DNA from: Bradyrhizobium sp. CSA207
GTDB taxonomy: Bacteria > Pseudomonadota > Alphaproteobacteria > Rhizobiales > Xanthobacteraceae
Length of the DNA stretch: 64,000 bases
Direction: 5' to 3'
Assembly: GCF_029051685.1 (NCBI RefSeq)
Contig: NZ_JAACFT010000020.1
Span: forward strand, 104,421-168,420
Part shown: piece by piece, positions 42,913 through 51,831 of the stretch
How positions within the stretch are numbered: position 1 is the first letter of the stretch
Layout: each line of letters begins with the position of its first letter
The notes under the pieces: generated by a model
Seen by the model: only the letters and a program-made list of their open reading frames with translations
What the model was told of the DNA's origin: nothing
Databases searched by the model: none
Translations under genes and position numbers: made by a program

Positions 42913-43359
42913 AGGTTTCGGAGCGCTATTGATAGAGGCCAACGCACGACGGAGCCCAGATCATGAGCTCCAGCGGCTCCGGTCGATCGCAAGCACCTCG
43001 CGCTGTCCTGCTCTGGGCGACCAGGTGGGCGGAACATCTCGACGCCCCTCGATCTCTCGCTGAGGCGAAAGGAATGAGGCTCGGCGGAGTGATTCATAAG
43101 GTCGAACGCTGATTACGGACAAGGAGGAGATCTTCATCGAACCGGAATTGCGCATGCGGCGGCTGGTGAGAGCCCACATGAGAGCGCAATGCGCCGACCG
43201 ATCCTCATTGGCTCAATATAGATTCTCCTTGACCTCTCGGTGCACACATCGTGCACACGCAACCTTCTAACCAATTGAAGAACTTGAACTCTCGATCCAA
43301 TCCATCATGGGCCAATTTGAGCAACCTCCAGCCAAACGACGCAAACTAGGGCAAGCCGC
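42913..43359. other. Intergenic region without a recognisable gene
   Basis: About 450 bases. A plus-strand open stretch (about 43107-43266) reads DKEEIFIEPELRMRRLVRAH but has no family I can name. No boxes or repeats of note were found. Confidence 0.4.
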
Positions 43360-43440
43360 CGGAGCTCCTCCCAATGCGGCGAGAAAGACGCCGAGCGAGA
43401 ACGCCAAGATGAGGGTCCGGTTGATATCGATGCCAATTGA
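43360..43440 (-). pseudogene. Branched-chain amino-acid ABC permease (LivH-like) fragment
   Basis: On the minus strand GIDINRTLILAFSLGVFLAA continues LGG. This matches the well-conserved segment of LivH permeases where I-N followed by an arginine precedes a membrane helix ending in A-L-G-G. The match covers about 25 codons and stops on both sides, so it is a small relic of a lost transporter gene. The call rests on one motif. Confidence 0.35.
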
Positions 43441-43794
43441 CTACGCCATCTCGCGGTCGCTGACGACGGCCGTGATCAGGCGCCCAAGCCGGATATGGTT
43501 GATCAGGACCCGCAGGCCGACGACGGCGAGGACGGCCATCCCGACAAGCAGAATCTGGTAGCTTGGATTCATGACGCCATCAATGCTCGACGTGCCAAGC
43601 GATCGTATCGGTGCATCTTCGTAGAACGATTGCACGCAGATCAGGCGCTCGAAGTCCTCCAGAAGGCGGCGAAGTCGTTCGTCTGTAAGGCAAACGGTCG
43701 TGCGCGGCCCCGCGCATAGAGCTTGTGCTACGAAACGATATCTGCGGTCCCGATGTCCTGATCCAATGTTGCCGCCGTTGTCCTCAATTGACAT
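43441..43794 (-). CDS. Hypothetical protein with one membrane helix
   Basis: A 117-residue open frame. The first 70 residues have no recognisable features. NPSYQILLVGMAVLAVVGLR is a membrane helix followed by a basic tail. GAAAGG precedes the ATG at 43794. A shorter form starting at the Met before NPSYQ (about 43 residues) is possible. No family recognised, and coding status is uncertain. Confidence 0.4.
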   Translation of the reverse strand: MSIEDNGGNIGSGHRDRRYRFVAQALCAGPRTTVCLTDERLRRLLEDFERLICVQSFYEDAPIRSLGTSSIDGVMNPSYQILLVGMAVLAVVGLRVLINHIRLGRLITAVVSDREMA

Positions 43795-44255
43795 AGGCTT
43801 CGCCTTTCGGCACGCTTTGCGCCCACGGAAATGGTGAATGATTTACAGACCCGGCGACGTCGGCACGCAAACGCAGCGTTGCAAACGACCGTTTGGTGCT
43901 CTATTCGAAGCCGCGTCGGCGCACCCGCTAAAGTTGATAGATGACTCTTTCGAGAAAAAATATCGGCCAGCCTGATCAGCCGATGGGGCGTGATCCGTTC
44001 CACACCGCCGCTCATCGGCCGGTGGAGCGTCACCTCGCGGAGAACCAAAAGCCGGAGCCAGGCGCCGAGCAAAGCAACAAATCACCTATAGTTCATCCGG
44101 CCCAAGAGGCCTCTGCTGCGTCATCCGCACATTTCGGTTCTGTACGAGGTGTGTCCGCCAGTGTGACCGCCTGTACAGATTGGATGAAGCGAGGACGCCA
44201 AATTTGGCACGGGCATTTGCAGCGCGGTCAACGACCCGACGGGGCCACAGGGTCG

Positions 44256-44753
44256 ATGGGAAACATCGAGCGCTGGTTGCTTGGATTGCTGAGCGTTGTT
44301 GTTCTCGTGATCTGCGTTTGCGCGACCATTGTCTTCACGCAGGTCAAGTCGCTCAAAGTGGAGATCGCGACGCTGCAACGCGAGATCATCGCGCTCAAGC
44401 TCCGCGTAGCCAGGCTTGATCAGATCGCAACCGCCAACGAGGCACGTGAGAAGCCAAGCAGCGAACCGCCTAAGCCGCCGCCAGAGACCCGGCCTGACCA
44501 GGCTTCGCTCATCCTGTCGCGCGAAGAGATTCAGCTGATCCGCGACTATATCAAGCCTGCCCCGGTTGGGAGGTCCGTGACTGAGTCGATTAAGGTCGGC
44601 GATCCCGTCTCGGGGGAAACCATCCCCTTCCCTTCTCCGATCACGGAGAAGGTGCGGAAACTGCTTGGCGCGAGATTTACCATTCGCAACGGCGTCATTG
44701 TCATTACGCGAAATGGCAGCCACTACGTTGATACTGTGATCGGGTCCAATTGA
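44256..44753 (+). CDS. Membrane-anchored coiled-coil protein
   Basis: A 165-residue protein with an N-terminal membrane helix (WLLGLLSVVVLVICVCATIV), a coiled coil (SLKVEIATLQREIIALKLRV), a Pro-rich linker and a conserved-looking end (LILSREEIQLIRDYIKPAPV, VRKLLGARFTIRNGVIVITR). I know similar Bradyrhizobium proteins without function. ATG 44256 lies just before the membrane helix; an upstream extension to 43941 looks non-coding. A sigma-54-like sequence about 40 bases ahead has the wrong spacing. A hairpin follows the stop. Confidence 0.65.
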   Translation: MGNIERWLLGLLSVVVLVICVCATIVFTQVKSLKVEIATLQREIIALKLRVARLDQIATANEAREKPSSEPPKPPPETRPDQASLILSREEIQLIRDYIKPAPVGRSVTESIKVGDPVSGETIPFPSPITEKVRKLLGARFTIRNGVIVITRNGSHYVDTVIGSN

Positions 44754-44755
44754 CG

Positions 44756-44774
44756 AGCGGCGGCCTACGCCGCT
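44756..44774 (+). terminator. Short hairpin after the coiled-coil gene
   Basis: AGCGGCG, loop GCCTA, CGCCGCT: a perfect 7-base stem two bases after the stop. Weak but well placed. Confidence 0.45.
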
Positions 44775-44888
44775 TGCAACGACTGTAAACCTTATGGAAT
44801 GGCGCAAGGCGTTCGATAGCCGATCCGCAAGTTCAAAGGCGAGCGCCAAAGCGTGCCCCGCAAAGCTTATTGCGGCTAGCTATTCGAC

Positions 44889-45425
44889 TTATGGCTGATT
44901 ATTCGGCGGCCTTTCGATGAACCTGCGACTGCCGTTGAGAAGCTCGAGGTTATTGGCGATCACCGGGTTACCTGGATCGAGCGAATAGGCCTTCTCAAAC
45001 TTCCGTCGCGCCGCACTGAGATTGCCGCGCAGCATGTACGAATATCCCTGATCATTCAGGATTTGAACGGTTTCGCCTCCCAGCCGGATCGCTTGGGCAT
45101 AGGCCTGATCAGCCAGATCAAAACGACGCAGACGATCATAGCTCGCTGCGAGTCCAATCCAGGCCGTCAAATCCTTCGGCGATTTCTCGACGGCGTCCTT
45201 GAAATAGCGCTGGGAAATCCCGTAACTGCCGCGGTTGAAATGCTCCAGCCCCAGCCGAACGGGTTCGTCTGAAGGGTAATATTTGACGTCGGTCGGTTCC
45301 TGCACGGGGTCCCCGCCCGGCGGATCGACAGGGGCCACGATTGCGGCCTCCCTCAGCGTCTGGTCACACGCCGCAAGGCCTATCCCCAACCAGCAACAAG
45401 TCAGCATGCAGATGATGCGCCGCAT
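44889..45425 (-). CDS. tadD: TadD-like TPR lipoprotein
   Basis: A 178-residue lipoprotein (lipobox GIGLAAC, Cys at about residue 16) with TPR repeats: AWIGLAASYDRLRRFDLADQ, LNDQGYSYMLRGNLSAARRK, KAYSLDPGNPVIANNLELLN. TadD is an outer-membrane-associated assembly factor of the Tad pilus, proposed to help the secretin. Start ATG 45425 fits the lipoprotein signal. It is the last gene of the Tad locus, 77 bases after a small lipoprotein gene. Confidence 0.85.
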   Translation of the reverse strand: MRRIICMLTCCWLGIGLAACDQTLREAAIVAPVDPPGGDPVQEPTDVKYYPSDEPVRLGLEHFNRGSYGISQRYFKDAVEKSPKDLTAWIGLAASYDRLRRFDLADQAYAQAIRLGGETVQILNDQGYSYMLRGNLSAARRKFEKAYSLDPGNPVIANNLELLNGSRRFIERPPNNQP

Positions 45426-45502
45426 AAGCACTGTCCCCCGGCTCAGCGGCCTCATGGAAATATCGTCGCTAAATTACCCAAAGCTAAGGCCCCTTCGCTC
45501 CT

Positions 45503-45901
45503 CTACCTGGCAGTTGCTCCGCCGACCGGCACCGATATTCCTGACGATGCTCCCGCTCCCAATCCAGTTACGTTGACGTTCTGGGTGACGGGAGGCCGCT
45601 GACCCATTTGTTTCGTCGGATCACCATTATCGGGAAGCTGATCGACCGGCTGTTGCGTGTTGCCGTAACGCGAAACGGCCGCACCCACGCGTCGAGCATC
45701 GTATGCGATCCGGCGATCGCCGACGTATCGCGGCCATGGGTGGATGGTGTGGGTGACGGCGTTGACCTGCTTGGCGTCGCCGGCACTCATCGTGATGGTG
45801 TCGGAACGCTGGAAGTAGCGGTCCACCTCGTCATGACCGGCGAGACCGTAACACCCCCCAAGGAGGAAGGGCGCGAACAGAACCAGATACCTTATGGTCA
45901 T
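45503..45901 (-). CDS. Small lipoprotein in the Tad locus
   Basis: A 132-residue predicted lipoprotein (LVLFAPFLLGGCYGLAG, Cys at about 17). The mature part HDEVDRYFQRSDTITMSAGD, then HTIHPWPRYVGDRRIAYDAR, ends in a Gly/Ser/Val-rich tail. It starts 11 bases after cpaC and occupies the place where CpaD is usually found. CpaD proteins are longer (about 220-250 residues), so this may be a short or divergent functional equivalent. The link to pilus assembly is inferred from position. Confidence 0.65.
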   Translation of the reverse strand: MTIRYLVLFAPFLLGGCYGLAGHDEVDRYFQRSDTITMSAGDAKQVNAVTHTIHPWPRYVGDRRIAYDARRVGAAVSRYGNTQQPVDQLPDNGDPTKQMGQRPPVTQNVNVTGLGAGASSGISVPVGGATAR

Positions 45902-45912
45902 CTCTCGCTCCG

Positions 45913-47592
45913 CTAGTTGAGGGTTTTCACGACCGGCTGGTTTGCAGCGGCGGCCGGTGCCGGAACGGGTGCGGTGAGCTCAGGAGCGATGATATGGCCG
46001 TACGGACCCTTCACCTCGCCACCGGAATTAACGTAATCATCGTAGCGCTTGCGGACTTCCATCTGGCCATTGAGGAAGAAATCGACGTCATTGGCCGGAA
46101 GGCGGGAGTCGAGCGGCGACGCTAGTCGCTGGCCGGGTGCCGCTGGCGCGACGAGGCGCGGCGTGATGATGATGACGAGATCCGTCTCCTCCTGCTGATA
46201 GGACTTGCTGCTGAACAAGGTTCCAATCACCGGCACCGAGCCGATCCACGGCAATTGTGAGACGTCTTGCCGGTTGCGCGTCTGGAGCAGGCCAGCAATG
46301 GCAAAGCTCTGGCCGTCGCGCAACTCGACCGTGGTCCGCGCGTCGCGGCGGGTCAATGCTGGCACGGTCGTCCCCGCAATCGTCACCGCATTGGAGAAAT
46401 CAAGCTCGCTGACCGACGGCTCAACCCGAAGGTTGATCATGCCCCGCGAGAGAACGGTTGGGACGAAGGCCAGCTCAACACCGAACTTTTTGTAGTCAAT
46501 GGTAATGGTGGGAAAACCGTTTGCGGACGTGGTTGGTATCGGGACAGGGAATTCACCGCCGGCCAGGAAGCGAGCGGCATCGCCGGACAGCGTGGTCAGG
46601 TTGGGCTCGGCCAGCCGGCGGGCCAACCCTTTCGTTTCCAATGCAGAGATCAGCAGGTCTACGGAGCCGCCGCCGCTGGTCCTGACAATACTGGTCAACA
46701 AGCTTCCGAACGGCACCGGAGCAACGCCGCCGGCAGCCCCCGCGAGCGTCCCTAAAGTTCCGAGTATCGGAAGACTGCCAGCAGGATTGACGCCAACAGG
46801 AGTGCTGCTGGAACTAAGGGTGCTTGTGCTGCCGGTGGTGGGTGCCCTAGTGAGACTATTGATGCCGCCGATGGGTGCCCGCCCGATGGCCGTAGTTGAA
46901 CCAAGACCGGTATTGCCTACGTTCGTGCCATTAGCGTTGGCAGCATAAAGGTTGACACCCAGGTTGCGGCCAGCCTCCCGACTCACCTCGAGAAAGCGGA
47001 CCTCAAGCATCACCTGCTGCGGCGCCGCGACGCTCATGGCGTTGACGACGACTCCTCCTTTCGCAACCGTGCTGGTGGCGATCGCCATGGCCCGCTCGGC
47101 AGTCACCGCGTCGGCCGCGGTTCCGCTGAGCACCACCTGCCCCTCGGAAGCCGACACGCGGATTCCTTGCCCGCCGGTGCTAGTCCGGATGTTCTGCTGC
47201 AGATTGCCGGTATCGATCACGACCTCGATGTCGAGGATCCCGATCTGCTTCATCGCACTGTCGAACAGGATGACGTTGGTGGTGCCGGTCTGCTTGCCCT
47301 GCACGTAGATGAGGTGATCGCTCAGCGACTTCACATCGACGATGTCGGACGAACCCGCCACGATGGTCGCAAAAGCCGTGTCGACCTTGAAGGTGCGCGA
47401 CTTGTTGACGACGATCTTGACCCGCTGGACGTCGCTCATCTCGCTGACGATGACGCCGCCGGAGGAGCTCCGCCGGTCTGCAGCCGCCGCGCGATCAATG
47501 AATCCAGACGAGGCGAGCGCCGCGCCCAGACCCATCGCGCCGAACGCGAAAACCTTCCCTACCTTGTTACCCCAAACGCGACCGCCACCCAT
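45913..47592 (-). CDS. cpaC: Tad pilus secretin CpaC/RcpA
   Basis: A 559-residue type II/III secretin. The N-terminal pilus-secretin region (VQRVKIVVNKSRTFKVDTAF, VYVQGKQTGTTNVILFDSA type sequence) and a BON-like segment (ASEGQVVLSGTAADAVTAER) precede the secretin core: LEVRFLEVSREAGRNLGVNL, LAEPNLTTLSGDAARFLAGG, IDYKKFGVELAFVPTV, LPWIGSVPVIGTLFSS and ETDLVIIITPRLVAP. It forms the outer-membrane ring for the Flp pilus. Signal peptide present. Here it is separated from cpaB by most of the locus, unlike the common cpaB-cpaC order, and has its own 400-base upstream region. Confidence 0.92.
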   Translation of the reverse strand: MGGGRVWGNKVGKVFAFGAMGLGAALASSGFIDRAAAADRRSSSGGVIVSEMSDVQRVKIVVNKSRTFKVDTAFATIVAGSSDIVDVKSLSDHLIYVQGKQTGTTNVILFDSAMKQIGILDIEVVIDTGNLQQNIRTSTGGQGIRVSASEGQVVLSGTAADAVTAERAMAIATSTVAKGGVVVNAMSVAAPQQVMLEVRFLEVSREAGRNLGVNLYAANANGTNVGNTGLGSTTAIGRAPIGGINSLTRAPTTGSTSTLSSSSTPVGVNPAGSLPILGTLGTLAGAAGGVAPVPFGSLLTSIVRTSGGGSVDLLISALETKGLARRLAEPNLTTLSGDAARFLAGGEFPVPIPTTSANGFPTITIDYKKFGVELAFVPTVLSRGMINLRVEPSVSELDFSNAVTIAGTTVPALTRRDARTTVELRDGQSFAIAGLLQTRNRQDVSQLPWIGSVPVIGTLFSSKSYQQEETDLVIIITPRLVAPAAPGQRLASPLDSRLPANDVDFFLNGQMEVRKRYDDYVNSGGEVKGPYGHIIAPELTAPVPAPAAAANQPVVKTLN

Positions 47593-47616
47593 CCGAGTTC
47601 CCCCACTGCGATCCAC

Positions 47617-47993
47617 GGAGATGCCCGCAAATCTACGTGCTCGACGTCCTCAACATTTCCCTCCGCGCACCACGTTCGCAGAGCTTACAACCTGTCCCAC
47701 TACAATTCGTTACTTCGTGTTTCCAAGATCATCATCCCTCATGTGGACTGCTTGCAAGAAGAGACGCTTACCGCACTGCGGTAACGGCAGAGAAAGCTTC
47801 GCAATGTTGCCAGAGAGCACCACTCTTTACCTGCTTGCTCGGGACTATCAGGGCCGCGGCCGAGTTCCTGCTGTTACTCCGACGCCCGGCAACGTCTCTA
47901 CGGATTTTCGGAAGATCTGTTCGGACAGCTGGGATTTACTCTCTCCCGCTTACCGAAATCCAGATGCATTCCGGGGGTGGTCGCGCACTACCA
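47617..47993. other. Upstream region of the cpaC unit
   Basis: About 375 bases between the third TadE-like gene and cpaC. Open frames here overlap one another without family motifs. It is long enough to contain a separate promoter for cpaC-lipoprotein-tadD. No recognisable operator. Confidence 0.4.
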
Positions 47994-48413
47994 CTAGAAG
48001 GGAATTTGGGTGGACGCGCTCGGCGCATTGAGCGATGTGCCCCATATCGGCATCAGCATGGTGAAGCTTGCCTGGGAAGCTGTAACGGTCAAATTGTTGC
48101 CACTGGACCCCACGGTCAGCGTCGGCGTGAGATGGCCAAAATACAGGAACGGCGCCGCGTTCTGCTTAGCCGTCGCGGACAGGGGATCCCCGGTGCAACC
48201 TGACGGCGACTGAGGCGGGTTCTGAAGCAATACAGGCGTGTAGCAATTGATCATGACCGCCCGGGCACCGACACTCGCGAGATTCCGCAAGGACTGCATG
48301 GTGATCGCATAGCGTCCGAGATCGAAGATGACGAACATCAATGTGAAAAGCGGCACGAAGACGAGGATGAGTTCAAACGGCGCGACACCGCGATTGTCGA
48401 GCTTTCTCATCAT
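47994..48413 (-). CDS. TadE-like minor pseudopilin
   Basis: A 139-residue protein with the TadE signature: a short basic start (MMRKLDNRGVAPFELILVFV) with the conserved Glu of the prepilin helix and a hydrophobic stretch (LFTLMFVIFDLGRYAITMQS). A periplasmic domain with two Cys follows. ATG 48413 overlaps the stop of the TadG-like gene (ATGA), so they are coupled. It is one of three TadE/G-like genes here. Confidence 0.82.
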   Translation of the reverse strand: MMRKLDNRGVAPFELILVFVPLFTLMFVIFDLGRYAITMQSLRNLASVGARAVMINCYTPVLLQNPPQSPSGCTGDPLSATAKQNAAPFLYFGHLTPTLTVGSSGNNLTVTASQASFTMLMPIWGTSLNAPSASTQIPF

Positions 48414-49783
48414 TGCACCAAAGCGACAACTTGGGTGTAAGCGATCGTGGTCGGAGCACATCCATCCGTGCTCAGGTAGCCGCCCCCGGTCATGGTGAGT
48501 CTTTTGGCAATTACCTCCGAGCAGGTCGTATTGTCAGGTTGCGTGTTCCCGCCGAACGACACATCTGCCTTGGGAAAATACATCGCGCCCGCAAGCTTAA
48601 TCATGCCATTGCCGCCGATGTTGACGTTCGCAGTCGTTTGATCGTCAATCAGAACCCCATTCAGCGCAGGAAAACTCGAGTTACTAGCAAGGGCAGAAAG
48701 ATTGATATTCCCGCCATTGATCGTGAGGCTGGAATTGCCGAGCAACACGAGATTGACACCCACGCCCGAGACGGTTGCGCCGGTCATGTTCACCGATGCA
48801 TTCCAGAAAAAATATGTTCCTGGCGCAGCAAAATTCACATAATCTTGGCTACCCCAGTTAAAATTACCGGTATATGCGCCGCTGCTGTCGTTGGGCTGAA
48901 GGCTGTAGCACTTGCTGCCGTTCGGGTATGGCGGTGTCTTGGCAGGGCATTGTGCCAGCTTTGTAGACGCGCTGGTGGTACTTCCTGTCCTCGTGTTGAA
49001 GGACGCATTGTTCAGACCCTGAAGCGGATCCAGGGCCGGAGGCATGAAGTAATTGTGCGTTACGCCGGGATCGGCACAGGTGCTGGTTGGACTACAGCCA
49101 GTTGTACCTAAAACGGCCCATCCTGAGCCGGTGAAAGAAGGAGTGCTGGCAAATTGCACGCTGGCATCCGACATCACCGGGCAACCTGTTCCGTTGTTGC
49201 TGACGTTACCAGCAATTTTGAGCGCCCCTCCGCCGGTCGGATCAGGCCCAAGCGCCAAGGCGCACACCTTGCTCGGCAGTTGGACCAGCGCAATGGCTTG
49301 GGCGGGGATATTGACGGTCATAAAACCCAGCACCGCCGACAAGTAGGCCGGTTGTTGCTGGCTGACCCTTGCACGAACGGCGTTACCGCTGCCTGTAGGT
49401 GGCGTTGTGAACGTGCCCGTATTGTAATCGCCGATATCGATCTGCACGGCCCGCGAGGTTCTGGTCGGAAGGCTGGGCGCACACTGGCCGTCCGGATAGG
49501 GCGTGGTGTCCTTCGGGCTCGAGTTGCAAAACCCGTTCTGTGCCGCGAATTCCTTGCCGCGATAATCCACTGACTGGGTGTCGCAGGTCGCACCAGCGAT
49601 CGTGCATGCAAGCCGCAATGCACCCGAATAGGCCGCCGCATCGGCGGCGTTCTGCGCGTTCTTCTTGGTGACGTACCACGATCCGGCCTCGGCCCCGAGT
49701 GCGACCACTCCTATGAGCGGCACGAGGGCAATGACCGTTGCGAGTGCGGCCGCGCCTCGTCTGGAACGGATCAGATTGCGCAT
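48410..49783 (-). CDS. TadG-like pilus assembly protein
   Basis: A 457-residue protein that opens with the TadE/G helix (RGAAALATVIALVPLIGVVA) and an alpha-rich block typical of DUF2134 proteins (AGSWYVTKKNAQNAADAAAY). The rest is a large secreted domain with many Cys (QNGFCNSSPKDTT, TGCSPTSTCADPG) and a beta-solenoid-like part (LLGNSSLTINGGNINLSALA). It probably extends from the inner membrane as a minor pilus or adhesion component. It is flanked by two TadE-like genes. Confidence 0.82.
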   Translation of the reverse strand: MRNLIRSRRGAAALATVIALVPLIGVVALGAEAGSWYVTKKNAQNAADAAAYSGALRLACTIAGATCDTQSVDYRGKEFAAQNGFCNSSPKDTTPYPDGQCAPSLPTRTSRAVQIDIGDYNTGTFTTPPTGSGNAVRARVSQQQPAYLSAVLGFMTVNIPAQAIALVQLPSKVCALALGPDPTGGGALKIAGNVSNNGTGCPVMSDASVQFASTPSFTGSGWAVLGTTGCSPTSTCADPGVTHNYFMPPALDPLQGLNNASFNTRTGSTTSASTKLAQCPAKTPPYPNGSKCYSLQPNDSSGAYTGNFNWGSQDYVNFAAPGTYFFWNASVNMTGATVSGVGVNLVLLGNSSLTINGGNINLSALASNSSFPALNGVLIDDQTTANVNIGGNGMIKLAGAMYFPKADVSFGGNTQPDNTTCSEVIAKRLTMTGGGYLSTDGCAPTTIAYTQVVALVQ

Positions 49784-49792
49784 GGAAGCACC

Positions 49793-50224
49793 CTACTGGA
49801 AGCGTTCTGAGTAAGGCAGCGTGTACGTACAAGTGGTGGGACACAGCACCGATCTCAAAACAATCGGGGCCAAAGTGATGGTTGTCGAAAATGTAATGTA
49901 CTTGGGAAAAGCAATATTGCTCGGGGAGCAGGTAGCGCCCGCGTCTCCGCATTTAACCTGGAGGTTGCCGATCATATGACCAGCGACTGTTGTCTGTAGC
50001 CCTGGCCTCCAGGTCACCGTGCCGTCGGGGCCGAGCGGATTATAGTACTGCACATATTGGCCGAAGCCGCGCAACGCCGACCACCCGGAGATAAATTGGA
50101 AGCCTGCGGCGGCTACGTCGGCGAGCGGCATAAGCAGGAACGCCACCAACCAAAAGTAGACGATCAATGTCTCAAACGCGACGGCGCCGCGTTGATCCAC
50201 GATGAAAGACTTCTTGCCGCTCAT
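49793..50224 (-). CDS. TadE/F-like pseudopilin
   Basis: A 143-residue protein with a prepilin-like N-terminus (IVDQRGAVAFETLIVYFWLV, Glu at about residue 18), a membrane helix (AFLLMPLADVAAAGFQFI) and a periplasmic domain with Cys pairs (VKCGDAGATCSP; VLCPTTCTYTLPY). It fits the tadE/tadF position. The next gene, TadG-like, follows after 9 bases. Which of the three is TadE, TadF or TadG in the strict sense cannot be set from sequence alone. Confidence 0.78.
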   Translation of the reverse strand: MSGKKSFIVDQRGAVAFETLIVYFWLVAFLLMPLADVAAAGFQFISGWSALRGFGQYVQYYNPLGPDGTVTWRPGLQTTVAGHMIGNLQVKCGDAGATCSPSNIAFPKYITFSTTITLAPIVLRSVLCPTTCTYTLPYSERFQ

Positions 50225-50272
50225 GAGCGACCTCGAACGATACTCACCATTCCGGTCGTCGACCGGATCAAT

Positions 50273-50920
50273 TCACCAAACATGAGGAATCAATCTCCAG
50301 CGTGACGCCTCGTAACCGCAATATTCAGGGCAGTTGCGCCGAAGCAGGTCCTCTTCGTAGTAAATTCGGCATACCTGGACGCCGATATGCAGAACGAGCA
50401 AAACCGCTGTTAGAGACGTCGGATTTCTCAGCACGACGCCCAACACCGCGATTTCTTCCGCGAGGTAAAGTGGGTGCTTGATCCACCGGTACGGACCCGT
50501 TTGCACCACGTTACGCGCCTGTGGCACCAAACTGAATGACCTGCCAAGATGCCGGATGGTGACCAGCATCATGATCATGCCGATCAACACGCAAGCGGTG
50601 GACGCCAGGTTTGGTAATGCTTGGTCGGTCTTGCCGAAGAAGGCGATCGTCCATGGCATATAGGTGCCGACGAACGCCGCTATTCTTGGGAGGACACCAT
50701 CCGCCTGCGCCGTTGCCGGCGATCGCGTCACGATCAACAGCGCCAGGAGCACGTAGAAGGTCGCAAGGCAAACACTCGACAAGAGCGACGGCCAGGATTT
50801 ATCGGCCGATGATCCAATATTGATGGCGACGCCAAGTGCCAGCAACATGAACCACATGCCGCCGAACAGTTGCATCATCCGATCGTAAGAGGAGGTTTTC
50901 GACAGGGCAATCGTGTTCAT
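50273..50920 (-). CDS. ICMT/PEMT-like membrane methyltransferase
   Basis: A 215-residue membrane protein with about five helices. The C-terminal part VQTGPYRWIKHPLYLAEEIA and YYEEDLLRRNCPEYCGYEA carries the H-P-x-Y and E-E segments of the isoprenylcysteine carboxyl methyltransferase / phospholipid methyltransferase family, which bind S-adenosylmethionine in the membrane. It begins 2 bases after tadC stops and is followed by the TadE-like genes, so it is part of the Tad transcript. Its target (lipid, peptide or pilin) is unknown; I do not know it as a standard tad gene. Confidence 0.82.
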   Translation of the reverse strand: MNTIALSKTSSYDRMMQLFGGMWFMLLALGVAINIGSSADKSWPSLLSSVCLATFYVLLALLIVTRSPATAQADGVLPRIAAFVGTYMPWTIAFFGKTDQALPNLASTACVLIGMIMMLVTIRHLGRSFSLVPQARNVVQTGPYRWIKHPLYLAEEIAVLGVVLRNPTSLTAVLLVLHIGVQVCRIYYEEDLLRRNCPEYCGYEASRWRLIPHVW

Positions 50921-50922
50921 GG

Positions 50923-51831
50923 CTACTTACCGAAGCTGGCAAACGAACGCACGAGGTGCAGAATGGGACTTCCTCCCAAAATGACGAACATGGCTGGAAG
51001 CAGGAACAACACCATCGGAATGGTCAGCTTGGCGCCTAGCTTGTGTGCTCTTTCTTCAAGCTTGGTAATACGTTCTCGCCGGAGGTCGACAGCGATACTC
51101 CGCAGAGCCTGGCCCACCGGCGTTCCGTATTGCAGGCTTTGAGCGACCATGGTGCCGAATCGGCGAAGCCCATCTGACGTAGATCCTAATTTCTCGAATG
51201 CGTCGCTGCGGCTTGGCAGTATCCGGAGATCATCAAGAAGACCGCTCAAGACCCGGGCTATAGGGGGATTGGTCTTGTGCATTTCTTGCGCTACACGTGC
51301 CAGCCCGCTCTCCAGGCCCATTCCCGCTTCGCTGCACACAACCAGCAAATCGATCATATCCGGCGTGCCTAGTCGAATCGCAGCATCAAACCGCCGCTTC
51401 ATAACCGCCAGTATCAATCGCGGCCCCAAAATTCCGAACATCACGCCTATGAGGGTGAAGACCAGCACGTCCGTCATTGCCTTCCCGAAAAGCTGAGCGA
51501 CACACCCGGCGATGATGGGGCATAGGAACATGCTGACGGCTTTGACACCGATCCAGGTCGGCAATGCTCGACGATGATTGAAACCTGATGATTGAAGGAT
51601 CGTTCGTAGTTGATCCAGATTTTCCTCCGCGTAGAAGCGGCGATACCGCATGCCGAGCCATGAAAACCAACTGGTCACGTCTTGGAAGGGTGCTGACCGG
51701 TAAGGGATGCCCATCACGGCGTTTGACACCCGTGTGTCCAATGCACGGACGTGCATTTCGCGGATGATCAACAAGCAGGTCGCAGTCCCAGCTGCTACTG
51801 CGAGGGCCACCAGACTGAGACCAAAAGTCAT
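50923..51831 (-). CDS. tadC: Tad pilus inner-membrane platform protein TadC
   Basis: A 302-residue GspF-type platform protein with four membrane segments (GLSLVALAVAAGTATCLLII; KAVSMFLCPIIAGCVAQLFG; a C-terminal pair ending TIPMVLFLLPAMFVILGGSP). The GspF domain reads TPDMIDLLVVCSEAGMGLES and VAQSLQYGTPVGQALRSI. With TadB it anchors the CpaF ATPase. ATG 51831 overlaps the tadB stop (ATGA). Confidence 0.92.
   Translation of the reverse strand: MTFGLSLVALAVAAGTATCLLIIREMHVRALDTRVSNAVMGIPYRSAPFQDVTSWFSWLGMRYRRFYAEENLDQLRTILQSSGFNHRRALPTWIGVKAVSMFLCPIIAGCVAQLFGKAMTDVLVFTLIGVMFGILGPRLILAVMKRRFDAAIRLGTPDMIDLLVVCSEAGMGLESGLARVAQEMHKTNPPIARVLSGLLDDLRILPSRSDAFEKLGSTSDGLRRFGTMVAQSLQYGTPVGQALRSIAVDLRRERITKLEERAHKLGAKLTIPMVLFLLPAMFVILGGSPILHLVRSFASFGK

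Noticed and set aside
9474..43309. A 16-base match CCAATCCATCATGGGC at about 9475 and 43298, considered as attachment-site repeats
   Set aside because: One such match is expected by chance in a window this size, the sequence around it differs, and neither copy borders an integrase end clearly.
44199..44216. Sigma-54-like promoter (TTGGCACGGGCATTTGCA)
   Set aside because: The GG and GC elements are 11 bases apart instead of 10, which normally abolishes sigma-54 promoters.
47637..48203. Plus-strand open frame between cpaC and the TadE-like gene
   Set aside because: It overlaps the TadE-like gene on the other strand and shows no family features or ribosome site.
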